In this document: piece after piece, positions 25,701 to 37,599 of the stretch | Numbering within the stretch: the first letter of the stretch is position 1 | How the letters are laid out: every line of letters begins with the position of its first letter | Assembly (NCBI GenBank): GCA_030762895.1 | Contig: CM061062.1 | Coordinates: 286,746,397-286,810,396, forward strand | Source: Sophora flavescens | Taxonomy: Eukaryota > Streptophyta > Magnoliopsida > Fabales > Fabaceae | Direction: 5' to 3' | Length of the DNA stretch: 64,000 nucleotides | Notes under the pieces: model-generated | Seen by the model: only the letters and a program-made list of their open reading frames with translations | Databases searched by the model: none | What the model was told of the DNA's origin: nothing | Position numbers and translations under genes: made by a program

Positions 25701-27197
25701 GTTCAGGGATTTGAACTTAGGAATGGAATTGGTTGAGAATAAGATTTGCTTAAGTATGATCACTATTAGTAGTGATTTTATGAAAGATCTTAAAGATAAA
25801 CAAGTTCAGGATCTATACCTCCAGGAAGTAAGTAGAGGAATCGATGAAGGAAAAATTTATGAGTTTAATAGAGGAACGGATGTTGTGTTAAGGTTTAGAG
25901 ATAGAATATGTGTACCAGAGGATGTAGAACTTAGGAAAATGATTTTATAGGAAGCACATAAGAGTAAGTTGAGTTTCCATCCTGGATCCACAAAATGTAT
26001 CAGGATTTGAAGAAAATGTTTTGGTGGACAAGGATGAAGAAAGAAGTAGCGGAGTATGTTTTATCTTGTCTGGTGTGTCAGAAAGCTAAGATTGAACATC
26101 AGAAGCCAGCTGGATTACTACAATCTTTAGATATCCCAGAGTGGAAATGGGATAGTATAGCTATGGATTTTGTGGTCGGATTACCACGAACTCCTAAGAA
26201 GCATGATGCGATTTGGGTTATCATTGATAGGTTGACGAAGTGTGCTCACTTCTTATCTATTGGTGAAAGTTATAATTAGGAAAGGTTGACTCAGATTTAC
26301 ATCAAAGAAATTGTTAGATTGCATGGTTTGCCATCGAGCATTGTCTCAGACCGAGATCCTAGATTCACATATAGATTTTGGAGACAATTACAAAATGCCT
26401 TGGGAACAAAGTTGAGGATGAGTTCTGCTTATCATCCCCAAACTGATGGACAGTCAGAAAGGACAATTCAATCATTGGAGGATCTAATGAGAGCTTGTGT
26501 GTTGGAGCACACTGGCAGTTGGGATGAGTTCTTACCATTGATTGAATTTACTTATGACAATAGTTTCCATAGTAGTATCGGAATGGCACCATATGAGGCT
26601 TTGTATGGCAGAAAGTGTAGGACTCCGCTGTGTTGGTATGAGACTGGTGAGAACTGAGTTTTGGGTCCAGATGTGGTGCAACAAACTACGGAGCTAGTCA
26701 GGAAGATACGGGAAAAGATGAAGGAAGCACAGGACAGGCAAAGGAGCTACAATGACAAAAGGAGGAGACCATTAGAATTATAGGAAGGCGATCATGTATT
26801 TTTGAGAGTTACTCTGAAAACTGGAATTGGCAGAGCTATCAAATCCAGAAAACTTACTCCTCGATTCATTGGACCCTTTCAGATTCTTCGACGAATTGGT
26901 CCAGTAGCTTACCAAATTGCCTTACCACCCAATCTTTCCAACCTTCATGATGTCTTTCATGTTTCTCAGTTGAGAAAATATTATCCAAATGCTTCACATG
27001 TCATTGAGTTTGAGTTTATACAACTGCGAGAGAATCTAGAGCATGAGGCTTTACCTGTAAGGATCGTAGATAGACGAATTAAGGAGCTTCACAGTAAACA
27101 AATTCCTTTGGTTAAGGTCGTATGGGATGAAATTACTGGAGATGCTACTTGGGAACGCAAGTAGGATATGCAAAAACAATATCCACATCTTTTCTAA
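22789..27197 (+). pseudogene. Element D gag-pol (Tekay), degenerate
   Basis: Open for 750 codons: gag core, two zinc knuckles (CFRCGGSHYARDC at about 23597, CFNCGKPGHVARDC at about 23650), protease active site LFDSGATHS (about 23910), and reverse transcriptase with the FIDD catalytic box (about 24871). Then TGA at 25066-25068, RNase H with YCDAS (about 25310), TGA at 25552-25554, integrase HHCC zinc finger and DDE-type core (MDFVVGLP, SDRDPRF, GQSERTIQ), and a C-terminal chromodomain-like block ending WERK...YPHLF. Further stops lie at about 25948, 26277, 26655, 26780 and 27162, with a frameshift near 25985. The gag start is deleted. All domains are still recognisable. Confidence 0.93.
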
Positions 27198-27227
27198 GGT
27201 ACGTAAATTCCGAGGACGAAATTTTCT

Positions 27228-27244
27228 TTTAAGAGGGGTAGTAA
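27228..27244 (+). promoter_or_regulatory. Polypurine tract of element D
   Basis: ttttaagaggggtagtaa directly precedes the 3' LTR. The same motif (ttttaaaaggggtagtaa) precedes the 3' LTR of C at 36519-36535, supporting its role as the plus-strand primer. Confidence 0.75.
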
Positions 27245-28549
27245 TGTAACAACCTGATTTTAATGATGTTGTTCAATCGGTTAAAATATAATTAAATTAT
27301 ATTTTAAATTTGAGAGTTTAGAAAGTGTTTTTGATTAAAATAAAATCATATTCATAGTCTAATTTATGGTAGAGGGTTCGGTAAAATTTTCGGTTGAAAA
27401 TTCAGACGAAAGTCGGTCTGCGTTTTCACTGCCGGTACATGTTTACTGTGCAGAAAACCTAGTTTTGACCCGTGAACGAGATAGTTAGTGTTTTTATTAT
27501 GTTTTCTTCAACTTTGGTTATTTTGAAAATTTTCGTCCAAAAATAAAATAAAATATTTTATTCGGGCGAAAACGTCGGAAGAATTACGATTGGAAATGCA
27601 ACCGGGTACGAAATGGAGCAGAATAGGAGACATAAAGGCTTGAGGTGAGATGAGGGAGTGAGGTGACTCACTAGAGGTATGGCCTAAGCTACCTCCTAAA
27701 AAGTGGCCATGATGGACTTTTTTAAATATATCATATTATATTCTAAAAACCTATTTTTCTCTTTCCTCTTCAACCAAACAAGGTACAAGGTCAAAACTTG
27801 CTCTCCAAGATCATTCCTCTCTCCTCAATTTCGTTCCACTCTCTCCCCTCTCTATATATACCCCTTTCATTTTCACTTCATCATCTTCCCCCTTCAACCT
27901 CCATTAAACCTTCATCTTCTTCTTTCTTCTAAAAGTTAAAGCTCTAGATTTTATTCATCTTTTCTACTTAAGTTCTTCATTAAAGTTCTTCCTTATACTA
28001 AGGGTAATATTAGCTCTCATATGAATCTTTTTGCAAGTTTCATCTTTTATTTCTTAGTTTACTTTATGTGTTCTTTATATGCTTTAAACTTCTAAAATCT
28101 CTCTAAAATGGTAGAAAACTCCTTTTGAGTTGAAACCACTTTCTATAGTCTTGTATTAACTTATATTTTCACATAATAAGAGGTTATGTAAAACAAAAAT
28201 CTCTACCTATCACTTCCAATGAAGGCCGAATGCTTGCATTTGTGACCTAGGAAGTTTTTGTTTCAACTTTTGGAATATGATCATGTGTTTGAGTTTCTAA
28301 CTATCCATTGATCTTAAATCTATAAATCTTGGAAGTTTTGATAGCTTGTTCCTATGATGGCTGAAAATATGAATAAGTAAGCCTAGGATACTGTGTTTCA
28401 ACTTTCCAAGTACGATCATGGATTTAGAACTCTTAATACCTTGTGATTCTAAACCGAAGAGTTACTGTTAAACAAAGAATATTTTCCTCATCATCCTATG
28501 ATGGCCGAAACTTAGTGTTTAGGTGCTAGGATGTGTGAGTTTTTATTTT

Positions 28550-29180
28550 TCCAAAATGATCATGGACTTAAGCTCCATAAGATATTTGGATGCTAAGTCT
28601 AAGAGATTGGAAAGTTTAAGGATTTCTAACTTGTTTATTCTATGTTATTAAAGCTAGGATGTATTACTTTCATTTTTCCAAGATGATCATGGACTTGAGC
28701 TCCATAAGATATTTGGATGCTAAGTCTAAGAGATTGGAATGTTTAAGTTTCCATTGTTTTCCAAGATGATCATGGACTTGAGCTCCATAAGATATTTGGA
28801 TGCAAGTGGGGGCATTTTCCAAGATGATCATGGTTGAGCTCATAAGATATTTGGATGCTAAGTCTAAGAGATTGGAATGTTTAAGTTTCCATTGTTTTCC
28901 AAAATGATCATGGACTTGAGCTCCATAAGATATTTGGATGCTAAGTCTAAGAGATTGGAAAGTTTAAGGATTTCTAACTTGTTTATTCTATGTTATTAAA
29001 GCTAGGATGTATTACTTTCATTTTTCCAAGATGATCATGGACTTGAGCTCCATAAGATATTTGGATGCTAAGTCTAAGAGATTGGAATGTGTAAGTTTCC
29101 ATTGTTTTCCAAAATGATCATGAACTTGAGCTCCATAAGATATTTGGATGCTAAGTCTAAGATATTGGAAAGTTTAAAGA
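28550..29180. repeat. 83/127-bp tandem array in D 3' LTR
   Basis: Same units as in the 5' LTR. One unit near 28800 is disturbed by a short foreign-looking stretch (gcaagtgggggca) and small deletions, absent from the 5' copy. Confidence 0.85.
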
Positions 29181-30231
29181 TTTCTAACCTATAAATCCTA
29201 TGAAGGCCGAACCTAGAAGGTTATGGACCTAGGATACTTTGTTCTTATTTTTCCAAAATGAACATGGTTTTGAACTCCTTAATACATATGGATGCGAAAC
29301 CTAAGAGTTTGGAAAGTTTAGTGAATGCTAGCATATTTTACTAGCCTTGGCCGAATACCCTAAGTTTATAACTTAGTGGGATTTTAATTCAACTTTGTTA
29401 AGTGATCATTCTTTATGAACTCCTAACACTTAAGGATCATAAATCCATGAGTTGTATGATTTTTGGGAATCTCTAACCTTAAGAACTAGTCTTGGCCGAA
29501 CCTATACCTTGTGGTTTAGTGTTCTTGTTTGATTTTAAATTGTGATTTTGTATTCATAACCTTAGACTTCCATCGCGGAGGAAATGAGGACGTTCGTGGT
29601 ATACCTCTTCGAGCATCTAATCTCCTTACCTTCACAGAAGGTGGAGTTAGTAATTAGTGGTGTGACAATGAGGAGCTTCGAGTTCGGGAGTCCGGTGATA
29701 ACCCAGGTGGGGGAAAGAATCAACCTATCGTCGGAATCGATAAGTAGTATATTATATAATAATTGTGTAGGGCGACCTAAACCCTAATAGTAGTCGAGTA
29801 ATCGACAAGACCAAAATCACATTGGAAACCTTTTCTGAAAAACCAATGGCGATTCGGGTATTGTAGGTTTATCGATATTAGGTTGATTTTATATTGTTGG
29901 TGGTTGATTTGATTTTATTACCTTTATTGAATTGATTTTGTGCTATGTTTGTGATATGGGAATATTTTGATTGATATTGTGGTATGCATGATCTGCCTGG
30001 TTTGTATTATTATGCTTAGTGGTTTTTAAGCAAAGATATATATGTTGTCTAAGAGATGATTGTTTTGGGTGTGAGGATAATGATGATTTAGATGTGCCTA
30101 ACCTAGATGATGTATGTTAAAGAGGTGTTATGACATAGAATATGTGTCAAGTTTTAATGGAAGGTTAAGGCACTAGGATGTTGTTAAAACAGGTTGGTGA
30201 GATTCAAGTATAGGTGTTGTTGTCCACAACC

Positions 30232-30546
30232 GTGTATTGGTAATATATTGCACAAGGACAAAAGTGTATTGGTAATATAATACACAAAGACAAAAGTGTA
30301 TTGGTAATATAATACGCAAGGAAATCTGTGTATTGGTAATATAATACACCGTGTATTGGTAATATAATACACGTAAAACACTTTTGTGTATTGGTAATAT
30401 AATACACCATGTATTGGTAATATAATACACGTAAAACATTTCTGTGTATTGGTAATATAATACACCGTGTATTGGTAATATAATACACGTAAAACACTTC
30501 TGTATATTGGTAATATAATACACCGCGTATTGGTAATATAATACAC
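30232..30546. repeat. Hairpin array in D 3' LTR, 11 modules
   Basis: Eleven GTGTATT-N8-AATACAC modules, the longest of the three arrays; several have compensable arm changes (GTATATT, GCGTATT, ATGTATT). Flanks (gttgttgtccacaacc left, gtaaaatcaagagttctc right) match those of C. Confidence 0.9.
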
Positions 30547-33495
30547 GTAAAATCAAGAGTTCTCACGAGACCACTTCCAGCTTAGGAAATAGGTGTGCAA
30601 CTATGATGTCTTTAAGTAGCATGAGATTGGGGGTAGAGGATGATATATTAACTTGATGGTGATCTGTTAGTTATGTGCGTTGTTTGTATGTGACAATTAC
30701 TGTATGATTTACTTTGACTCTTTTCCGCTTTTTGATGATAGAACTATTTCTTATTCCCTATGTTTCTGTATTTTTGTGGGTTACTTTGGTTTACGTTTGA
30801 AGACCCGATGGAGGGTTATGTTGCTAAGGAGCTGGATGGAACTCTGTATGAAACGGAGATTACCGAGGAGTTGGATGGAACTCCTTACAAACCCGACGCT
30901 GGGGGTCGAGCTGTCATCCATGGCGATTAGAGTATAGACATTGTGGCCAGTGTGTCTAAGGAGCATTTTTATATTTCCACTAAGTATGTCTGTTATTAAG
31001 TTTATGCCTATGAGGGATCCTACTGAGAGGATACCCTCTACAGTGTTTTGGTATTGTAATGAACAACTAAGTGTGTATTTACATATGTTAAAATTATTGT
31101 GTTTTAAATTTGTAGAAGTTATATGATAATTAAATAAGTTTTTAATTTTTACGTATTTTCACGATAAGCACGCGATTAAGAATTGATTTAAGAAGGTAAT
31201 TAATCTAATATAACACCGGGGCACAACGGGGTGTCTCATTGATCAAGTTTTTGTAATTCTATCAGAGGTTTCCAAGTGAGAACTGACAATGTAGAAGATT
31301 TGAGGAATGACTCAGAGATGAGCTGCAAAGGGCTGTAGTGTCTCTTGACATACAGTATTTCCCAGAACTAGTCGAGAGATGCAGTGCCATTGAAAGTATA
31401 GACCTATGGATGGCCAATGAGCAGAAACAACTGAGGAGTGGAGGTCCTAACCGATCAAGTTTCCAGAGGCACGGAGGAAGTGGGTTTCAGTGGAGACATA
31501 GACCATATGCGAGACCCGGGCAAACGTCGACACCAGCACCGGTGGCTAGAGCGGGTCAGCAACCGCAAGGCTTGGTTTGCTTCAGATGTGGAGGATCACA
31601 TTATGCGAGAGACTTTACAAATAGGCCTAGCTGTTTCAACTGTGGGAAACCAGGTCATGTGGGACGCGATTGCTGACAAAGGGTTATGCAACAGCCGACA
31701 GCTGCCGGAAGAAGAACTGGAGACAATAGAGGTGGAGCTGGAAGAGGAGTCCCAGCAGCAAGACCACAAGTGGCCAGAACTCAAGCCACTGGAAGAGTAT
31801 TTACCGTGAGGCGAGCTAAATCCTCTCAACTTATCTGTTTCCAAATTACCATATACCCTTACAGTATCTACTCCAACCAGTAATCATTTGACTACTATGT
31901 CTATTTGTTTACGATGTCCTATTGTTGTTGAGAATAGGACATTTATTGTAGACCTTATCTGTTTGTCTATGCAACGGATTCATGTTATTCTTGGCATGGA
32001 TTGGCTTTCGGCTAACCATGTAGTGCTAGATTGTTCTAGCAAGACTTTATAATTTCTTGAACTGTATAGTATTGCATCTGCCAATGAAGGAGTTTCTACG
32101 AGGAGTGGCAACTCTCAACAGTTTGATATACTTTTCGCAGTGGAGGCTAATGAGACTCCCAGCATAGATTCCATGCCTATTGTGAGAGAGTTTCATGAAG
32201 TTTTCCCTCCAGACGTTCCAGGTTTGCCACCGGAAAGAGAAGTGGAATTCACTATAGATCTCGTACCAGGGACAGGGCCTATATCTATAGCACCTTATCG
32301 GATGTCACCGGTTGAGTTGGCGGAGTTGAAGGAACAATTGGATAACATGTTAGGTAAAGAGATTATCAGACCAAGTGTTTCACCATGGGGAGCACCGGTG
32401 TTATTTGTTAAGAAGAAGGATGGAAGTGCGAGGTTGTGCACAGATTACAGGTAGTTGAATAAAGTGACGATTAAGAATAAGTATTTGTTGCCTAGGATAG
32501 ATGATTTGATGGATCAATTGAAAGAAGCAGTAGTGTTCTCTAAAATTAATTTAAGATCCGGGTACCATCAGATCAAAGTAAGAAAGGATATTTATACCTA
32601 AGACAGCTTTTAGGACGAGGTACGGGCACTATGAGTATTTAGTTATGCCTTTCGGTGTAACTAATGCACCAGTCGTGTTCATGGATTATATGAACAGAAT
32701 TTTCAGACCGTTCCTCGATAAGTTTGTTGTTGTATTCATCGACGATATTCTTATCTATTCTCGTACGCAGGAAGAGCATGAGGAACAATTGAGATTGGTG
32801 TTGCAAGTTTTGAAGGATAGACAGCTTTATGCCAAACTTTTCAAGAGTGAGTTTTGGCTAGAAGAAGTACAATTCCTAGGTCATGTGATTAATTAAGAAG
32901 GAATAGTCGTAGATTCAGCTAAGGTTGAGTCAAGTGGGAACGACCTAAGTCAGTAAGTGAAGTACGGAGTTTTCTAGGACTGGCTGGATATTATCGGAGG
33001 TTCATAGAGGGATTCTCGAAGATTGCATTGCCTATGACGCAGTTAACGAGGAAAAATATAGCTTTTGTATGGACGGACAAGTGTGAACAAATTTTTCAAA
33101 AGCTGAAGGATGGGTTGACTACATCACCTGTGTTGATCTTACCAGACCCACTAGGACAGTTTGACGTATACTGTGACGCGTCATACCAAGGTTTAGGCTA
33201 TGTCCTGATGCAAGAGGGAAGAGTTGTGGCTTATGCTTCCTGACAATTGAGAATTCATGAGAGAAATTATCCGACTCGTGATTTGGAGTTAGCGGCAATA
33301 GTGTTCGCATTAAAGATATGGCGACACTTTTTGTATGTAGCAAAGTTTAAGGTCTTCAGTGACCATAAGAGCCTGAAGTATCTATTCGATAAAAAAGAAT
33401 TGAATATGAGACAGCGAAGATGGATGGAGTTTATCAAAGATTATGATTTTGAATTGATGTACCATCATGGGAAGGCAAATATGGTAGCGGATGCT

Positions 33496-34926
33496 TGATG
33501 AGTGTGATTTCACCTCATATTTCCTTGACATTTTGCATGCATTTTCATATAGTTTAGGCATATTTAATTTGATTCTTTCTTAGTTTTTACCCTACAACGG
33601 GTAAGTAGGTTTTGTGGTGTTGTTGTGCAGGAATTGAAGATTAAAATGTTCAAGATCAACCATGATGGAGCTTGCATGAAGATAGAGCTTGAAAAGCAAG
33701 AAAACTGAGCCAAACAGAAGCCATCACGGCCTAGCCGTGATAGCCATCACGACCATGACCGAGTGGAGCTAAAAATAAAGAATGAAAAAGTCAAAACTGG
33801 TCACAGCCTGGCCGTGATGTCCATCACGACCGTGACATGCCAACTGAACCAGATCCTCACAGGCAGAACTGATCACGACTAGGCCGTGATGGTGGTCACG
33901 GCCGTTACAGACCAACCAGAAAGCAATCCCCAAATCAGAATCCGTCACGGCCTAACCGTGACAGGCATCACGGCTGTGACACGTAATATCTAGATTTTAA
34001 AAAGCTGATTTGATATGATTATTGTAATTGCTTGGGATTCAAGTTACCCTACCTTATAAATAGGACCTAGAGGCTCGAAAATAGAGGACTTTTTGGGGCT
34101 GCTATCCATAGGCAAAATTAGGATTTCTCTTCTTCTCCAATTTCTTCTCTTCTCTTAGGTTTTTTTTATGCTTTTGTTAATCAAGCTTGCTATGATCATG
34201 GCAATGCTTGAGTAGTAGTCTTATTTCTAGGGATTGAGGTTATGCCCAAGATTTGTTTATGGTGACGAATTGACGTTTGGTCTCTTGTTAATTTCGATTT
34301 TACTTTCGATTTGATTCTTATTGCTTTAATTACTCGTAAATTCGGTGGCCACCTATTTGCTTGTCGTAGATACTCTAAGGAGGAACCTAGCAGCGAACTT
34401 AGGTATCGGATCTATAGGAATCAAACTTAGGACTTAAATCACGACAGTTAGAAGCGGTCCTTCGAGGGTTCACGAATTGTCACGAAACTTAAATGGTTCA
34501 ATTTAAATTCAATTACCACGAGAGTAAGGGTTGGTTTAATTGGGCACGGTTCTTATAACCCGAGAGGGAGCATTAACTTATTTAGGATAAATTCGCCTTC
34601 AAAGCAATTTTGATAATTAACAAGGGGGAGTCAATTTGGTAACATGAACAATCTTGTTGGTAACCCAATTCCTAGGAATCTCTTTTGATTTAAAAAATCC
34701 CTAATTGATTTACTTTCCTATTTTAGTTGATTGCGTTCTTAAATATCAGATTTTCAAGTTAATTCTTATTAAAAAATCAAATCTTTTCCAAATCCTTTTT
34801 TATATAGTCCAGTTTAATTGATTTAATAATTAATCGTTATTTGAGATCACGGTCTCTGTGGGATCGATCTTTTTATTACTTGACGACGAAGCTGTGCACT
34901 TGCGGATTCGAGAATAATACACATCA
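33496..34926 (+). mobile_element. Element E: solo Athila-type LTR inserted in C's pol
   Basis: 1431 bp, TGATGAGTGTG...ACACATCA, flanked by perfect atgct duplications (33491-33495 and 34927-34931). The tail (gtgggatcgatc, then tgcacttgcgg before the end) is typical of Athila/Tat-group LTRs. No coding sequence and no second LTR, so it is a solo LTR. It contains a striking set of paired palindromes. Confidence 0.88.
33722..33983. repeat. Four blocks of paired palindromes in LTR E
   Basis: Blocks at about 33722-33760, 33799-33838, 33871-33909 and 33941-33981. Each has two neighbouring palindromes of the type TCACGGC-cta-GCCGTGA or CATCACGaCCGTGAC, separated by a few bases. Blocks are spaced about 71-77 bp apart, with unrelated-looking spacers. 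Confidence 0.85.
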
Positions 34927-36535
34927 ATGCTTTAAGCAGGAAGTCCTTGCACGTGTCTGCGATGATGTTTAAGGAGTTAGAATTGCTTGAACAGTTCAGG
35001 GATTTGAACTTAGGAATGGAATTGGTTGATAATAAGATTTGTTTAAGTAGGATCACTATTAGTAGTGATTTTATGAAATATCTTAAAGATAAACAAGTTC
35101 AGGATCTATACCTCTAGGAAGTAAGAAGAGGAATCGATGAAGGTAAAATTTGAGTTTAGTAGAGGAACAGATGGTGTGTTAAGGTTTAAAGATAGAATAT
35201 GCGTGCCAGAGGATGCAGAACTTAGGAAGATGATTTTAGAGGAGGAACATAAGAGTAAGTTGAGTTTCCATCCTGGATCCACAAAGATGTATCAAGATTT
35301 GAAGAAAATGTTTTGGCAGACAAGGATGGAGAAAGAAGTAGCGGAGTATGTTTTATCTTGTCTGGTGTGTCAGAAAGCTAAGATTGAACATCAGAAGCCA
35401 GCAGGATTACTACAATCTTTAGATATCCCAGAGTGGAAATGGGATAGTATAGCAATGGATTTTGTAGTCGGATTACCACGAACTCCTAAGAAGCATGATG
35501 CGATCTAGGTCATCATTGATAGGTTGACAAAATGTGCTCACTTTTTATCTATTGGTGAAAGTTATAATTTGGAAAGGTTGACTCATATTTACATCACAGA
35601 AATTGTTAGATTGCATGGTGTGCCATCGAGCATTGTATTAGACCGAGATCCTAGATTCACATCTAGATTTTGGAGACAATTGCAAAAATGCCTTGGGAAC
35701 AAAGTTGAGGATGAGTTCTGCTTATCACCCCCAAATCGATGGAGAGTCAGAAAGGACAATTCAGTCATTGGAGGATCTATTGAGAGCTTGTGTGTAGGAG
35801 CACACTGGCAGTTGGGATGAGTTCTTACCATTGGTTGAATTTACTTATAACAATAGTTTCCATAGCAGTATCGGAATGGCACCATATGAGGCTTTTAATG
35901 ACAGAAAGTGTAGGACCCCGTTATGTTGGTATGAGACTGGTGAGAACCAAGTTTTGGGTCCAGATATGGGGTAACAAACTACGAGCAAGTCAGGAAGATA
36001 CGGGAAAAGATGAAGGAAGCACAGGATAGGCAAAGGAGTTACAGTGACAGGAGGAGGAGACCATTAGAATTCCAGGAAGGCGATCACGTGTTATTGAGAG
36101 TTACTCAAAAACTGGAATTGCCAGAGTTATCAAATCCAGAAAACTTACTCCTCAATTCATTGGACCTTTTCAGATTCTTCGACGAATTCGTCCAGTAGCT
36201 TACCAAATTGCCTTACCACCCAATCTTTCCAACCTTCATGATGTCTTTCTTGTTTCTCACTTGAGAAAGTATTATTCTAATCCTTAACATGTCATTGAGT
36301 CTGAGTCTATACAAATGCGAGAAAATCTAGAGTATGAGGCTTTACCTGTAAGGATAGCAGATAGACGGATTAAGGAGCTTTGCGGTAGACAAATTCCTTT
36401 GGTTTAGGTCATATGGGATGAAACTACTGGAGATGCTACTTGGGAACACGAGGAGGATATGCAACAAAAATATCCACATCTTTTCTAAGGTACGTAAATT
36501 CCGAGGACGGAATTTTCTTTTAAAAGGGGTAGTAA

Positions 36536-37142
36536 TGTAACAGCCGGATTTTAATTATGTTGTTCAACCGGTTAAAATATAATTAATTATATTTTAATAT
36601 GAAAGTTAGAAAGTGTTTTTGAATAAAACAAAATCATATTCATAGTCTACTTTATGGTAGAGGTTACGGTAGAATTTTGGGTTGAAAATTCAGACAAAAC
36701 CCGGTCTGCATTTTCACTGACAGTAAAAGTTTACCAAGCAGAAAACCTAATTTTGAACCGCAAACGAAACGGTTAGTGTTTTTGTGAAGTTTTGTATGAT
36801 ATTAAAAATTTTCGAAAATTTGAGTTCGGAAATAAAATATAATATTTATTCCGGACGAAATACGATCGGAAACTTGAACCGGATACGCAATGGAGCAGAA
36901 TAGGGAGCACAAAAGTGATGAGGTGACATGTGAGAGTGAGGTGACTTACTAGGGGATGACCTAAGTCACATCCTAAAAAGTGGTCATGATGACACTTTTT
37001 GAATTATAACATATTATCGGCTAAAAACCCATTTTTCTCTCTCTTCTTCAACCAAACAAGGCATAAGCCAAAATTTGGCCATCAAGACTTGCTTCTCCCT
37101 CTCTCTTTCAGGCCACTCTCACCTCTCCTTCTATAAATACCC
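36536..37142 (+). repeat. Element C 3' LTR, truncated just after its TATA box
   Basis: Matches the C 5' LTR from TGTAACAGCC through the pyrimidine-rich stretch to tataaata (37132-37139), then diverges completely within about four bases. The transcript region (R) and U5 are missing. Confidence 0.88.
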
Positions 37143-37545
37143 ATCTGGGTTTTTTTTCTCGTGTTTTTTGTGTTTTTCGTCGTCTGTGTGCGGTGATATT
37201 GTTGTTCGTTGTCTTGGTGAGGCGTTGTTTGGTTTCCCGTCTTGGTGCGGTGTTCGTTTGGTTCAGATTGACATATCTACTTCGATCCATCACATATTTG
37301 ATCAAGAATTGGGTGTCATTGTTACAGATTCGGAGACATGGGTATCCCAATGACTTTGATTTTGTCACTTTTGTAGGCATTTTGATTTTGCCTGTTATGC
37401 TATTAACCTGGGTGCTGTGAGTTTGTTCGCAGATTCATCCTTTTCGGTTTTTAACGATGTTGGATTTGTGTTGTTTTCGATGTATTTTATCCATTTGAAT
37501 GAATGAATACCTTTTTAGTCAAAATAAAAATATAATGTGGATCAT
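37143..37545 (+). other. GT-rich segment joined to C's broken LTR, LINE-3'-end-like
   Basis: Sequence unlike any LTR here, GT-rich, ending in atttgaatgaatgaatacc...aaaataaaaat. The GT-rich body with a short A-rich tail resembles the 3' end of a plant LINE, but no reverse-transcriptase domain or clean target duplication is present, so this is tentative. Open frames across it have no recognised domain. Confidence 0.3.
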
Positions 37546-37599
37546 TTCCAACTTTAATTATTGTTAAGGAATATGTTTGATTTTGTAATAAGTTGAGTG

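Larger units (their letters stand above)
20773..31238 (+). mobile_element. Element D: Tekay/Del chromovirus inserted in C's gag
   Basis: Flanked by perfect ttgat duplications (20768-20772 and 31239-31243). Contains a 5' LTR truncated at about 22788, gag-pol 22789-27197, polypurine tract 27228-27244 and a full 3' LTR 27245-31238. The missing piece removes the distal 5' LTR, primer site and gag start, with a junction in ccctagc that is shared between LTR and gag. The two LTR copies are very similar over the shared part, so D is much younger than A. Confidence 0.92.
27245..31238 (+). repeat. Element D 3' LTR, full length
   Basis: 3994 bp, TGTAACAACC...GTGTCTCA. It is about 1 kb longer than the LTRs of B and C because it carries the 83/127-bp array plus flanking sequence. 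It also has the TATA region near 27855 and an 11-module hairpin array. No gene. Confidence 0.92.
31239..36488 (+). pseudogene. Element C gag-pol, remainder (degenerate, split by E)
   Basis: Resumes gag after D. The first zinc knuckle has Cys to Phe (HYARDF) and the second is followed by TGA. The protease active site is gone: about 130 bp are deleted between aaatcctctcaa and cttatctg near 31833. Reverse transcriptase keeps FIDD (about 32737) but has stops near 32453 and 32894 and frameshifts near 32590 and 32930. RNase H follows with a stop near 33241. E splits the sequence at VADA (33495); integrase and the C-terminal chromodomain-like block resume at 34927 and end at 36488, with further stops and frameshifts (for example near 35100, 35506 and 35690). 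Confidence 0.9.
17058..37142 (+). mobile_element. Element C: Tekay/Del-type chromovirus, nested in A and itself carrying D and E
   Basis: 5' LTR 17058-19906, initiator-Met primer site from 19910, gag start 20169, gag interrupted by D (20773-31238), gag-pol remainder 31239-36488 interrupted by solo LTR E (33496-34926), polypurine tract, and a 3' LTR that starts at 36536 and breaks off at about 37142. Without its passengers it would be about 8.2 kb. Order protease-RT-RNase H-integrase-chromodomain, the LTR length and the PWGAPVLFVKK motif fit Tekay/Del. Multiple stops and deletions make it dead. Confidence 0.88.

Noticed and set aside
37075..37420. Open frames of 75-92 codons across the broken C LTR junction
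   Set aside because: They cross an accidental junction, overlap on both strands and show no domain; treated as chance.
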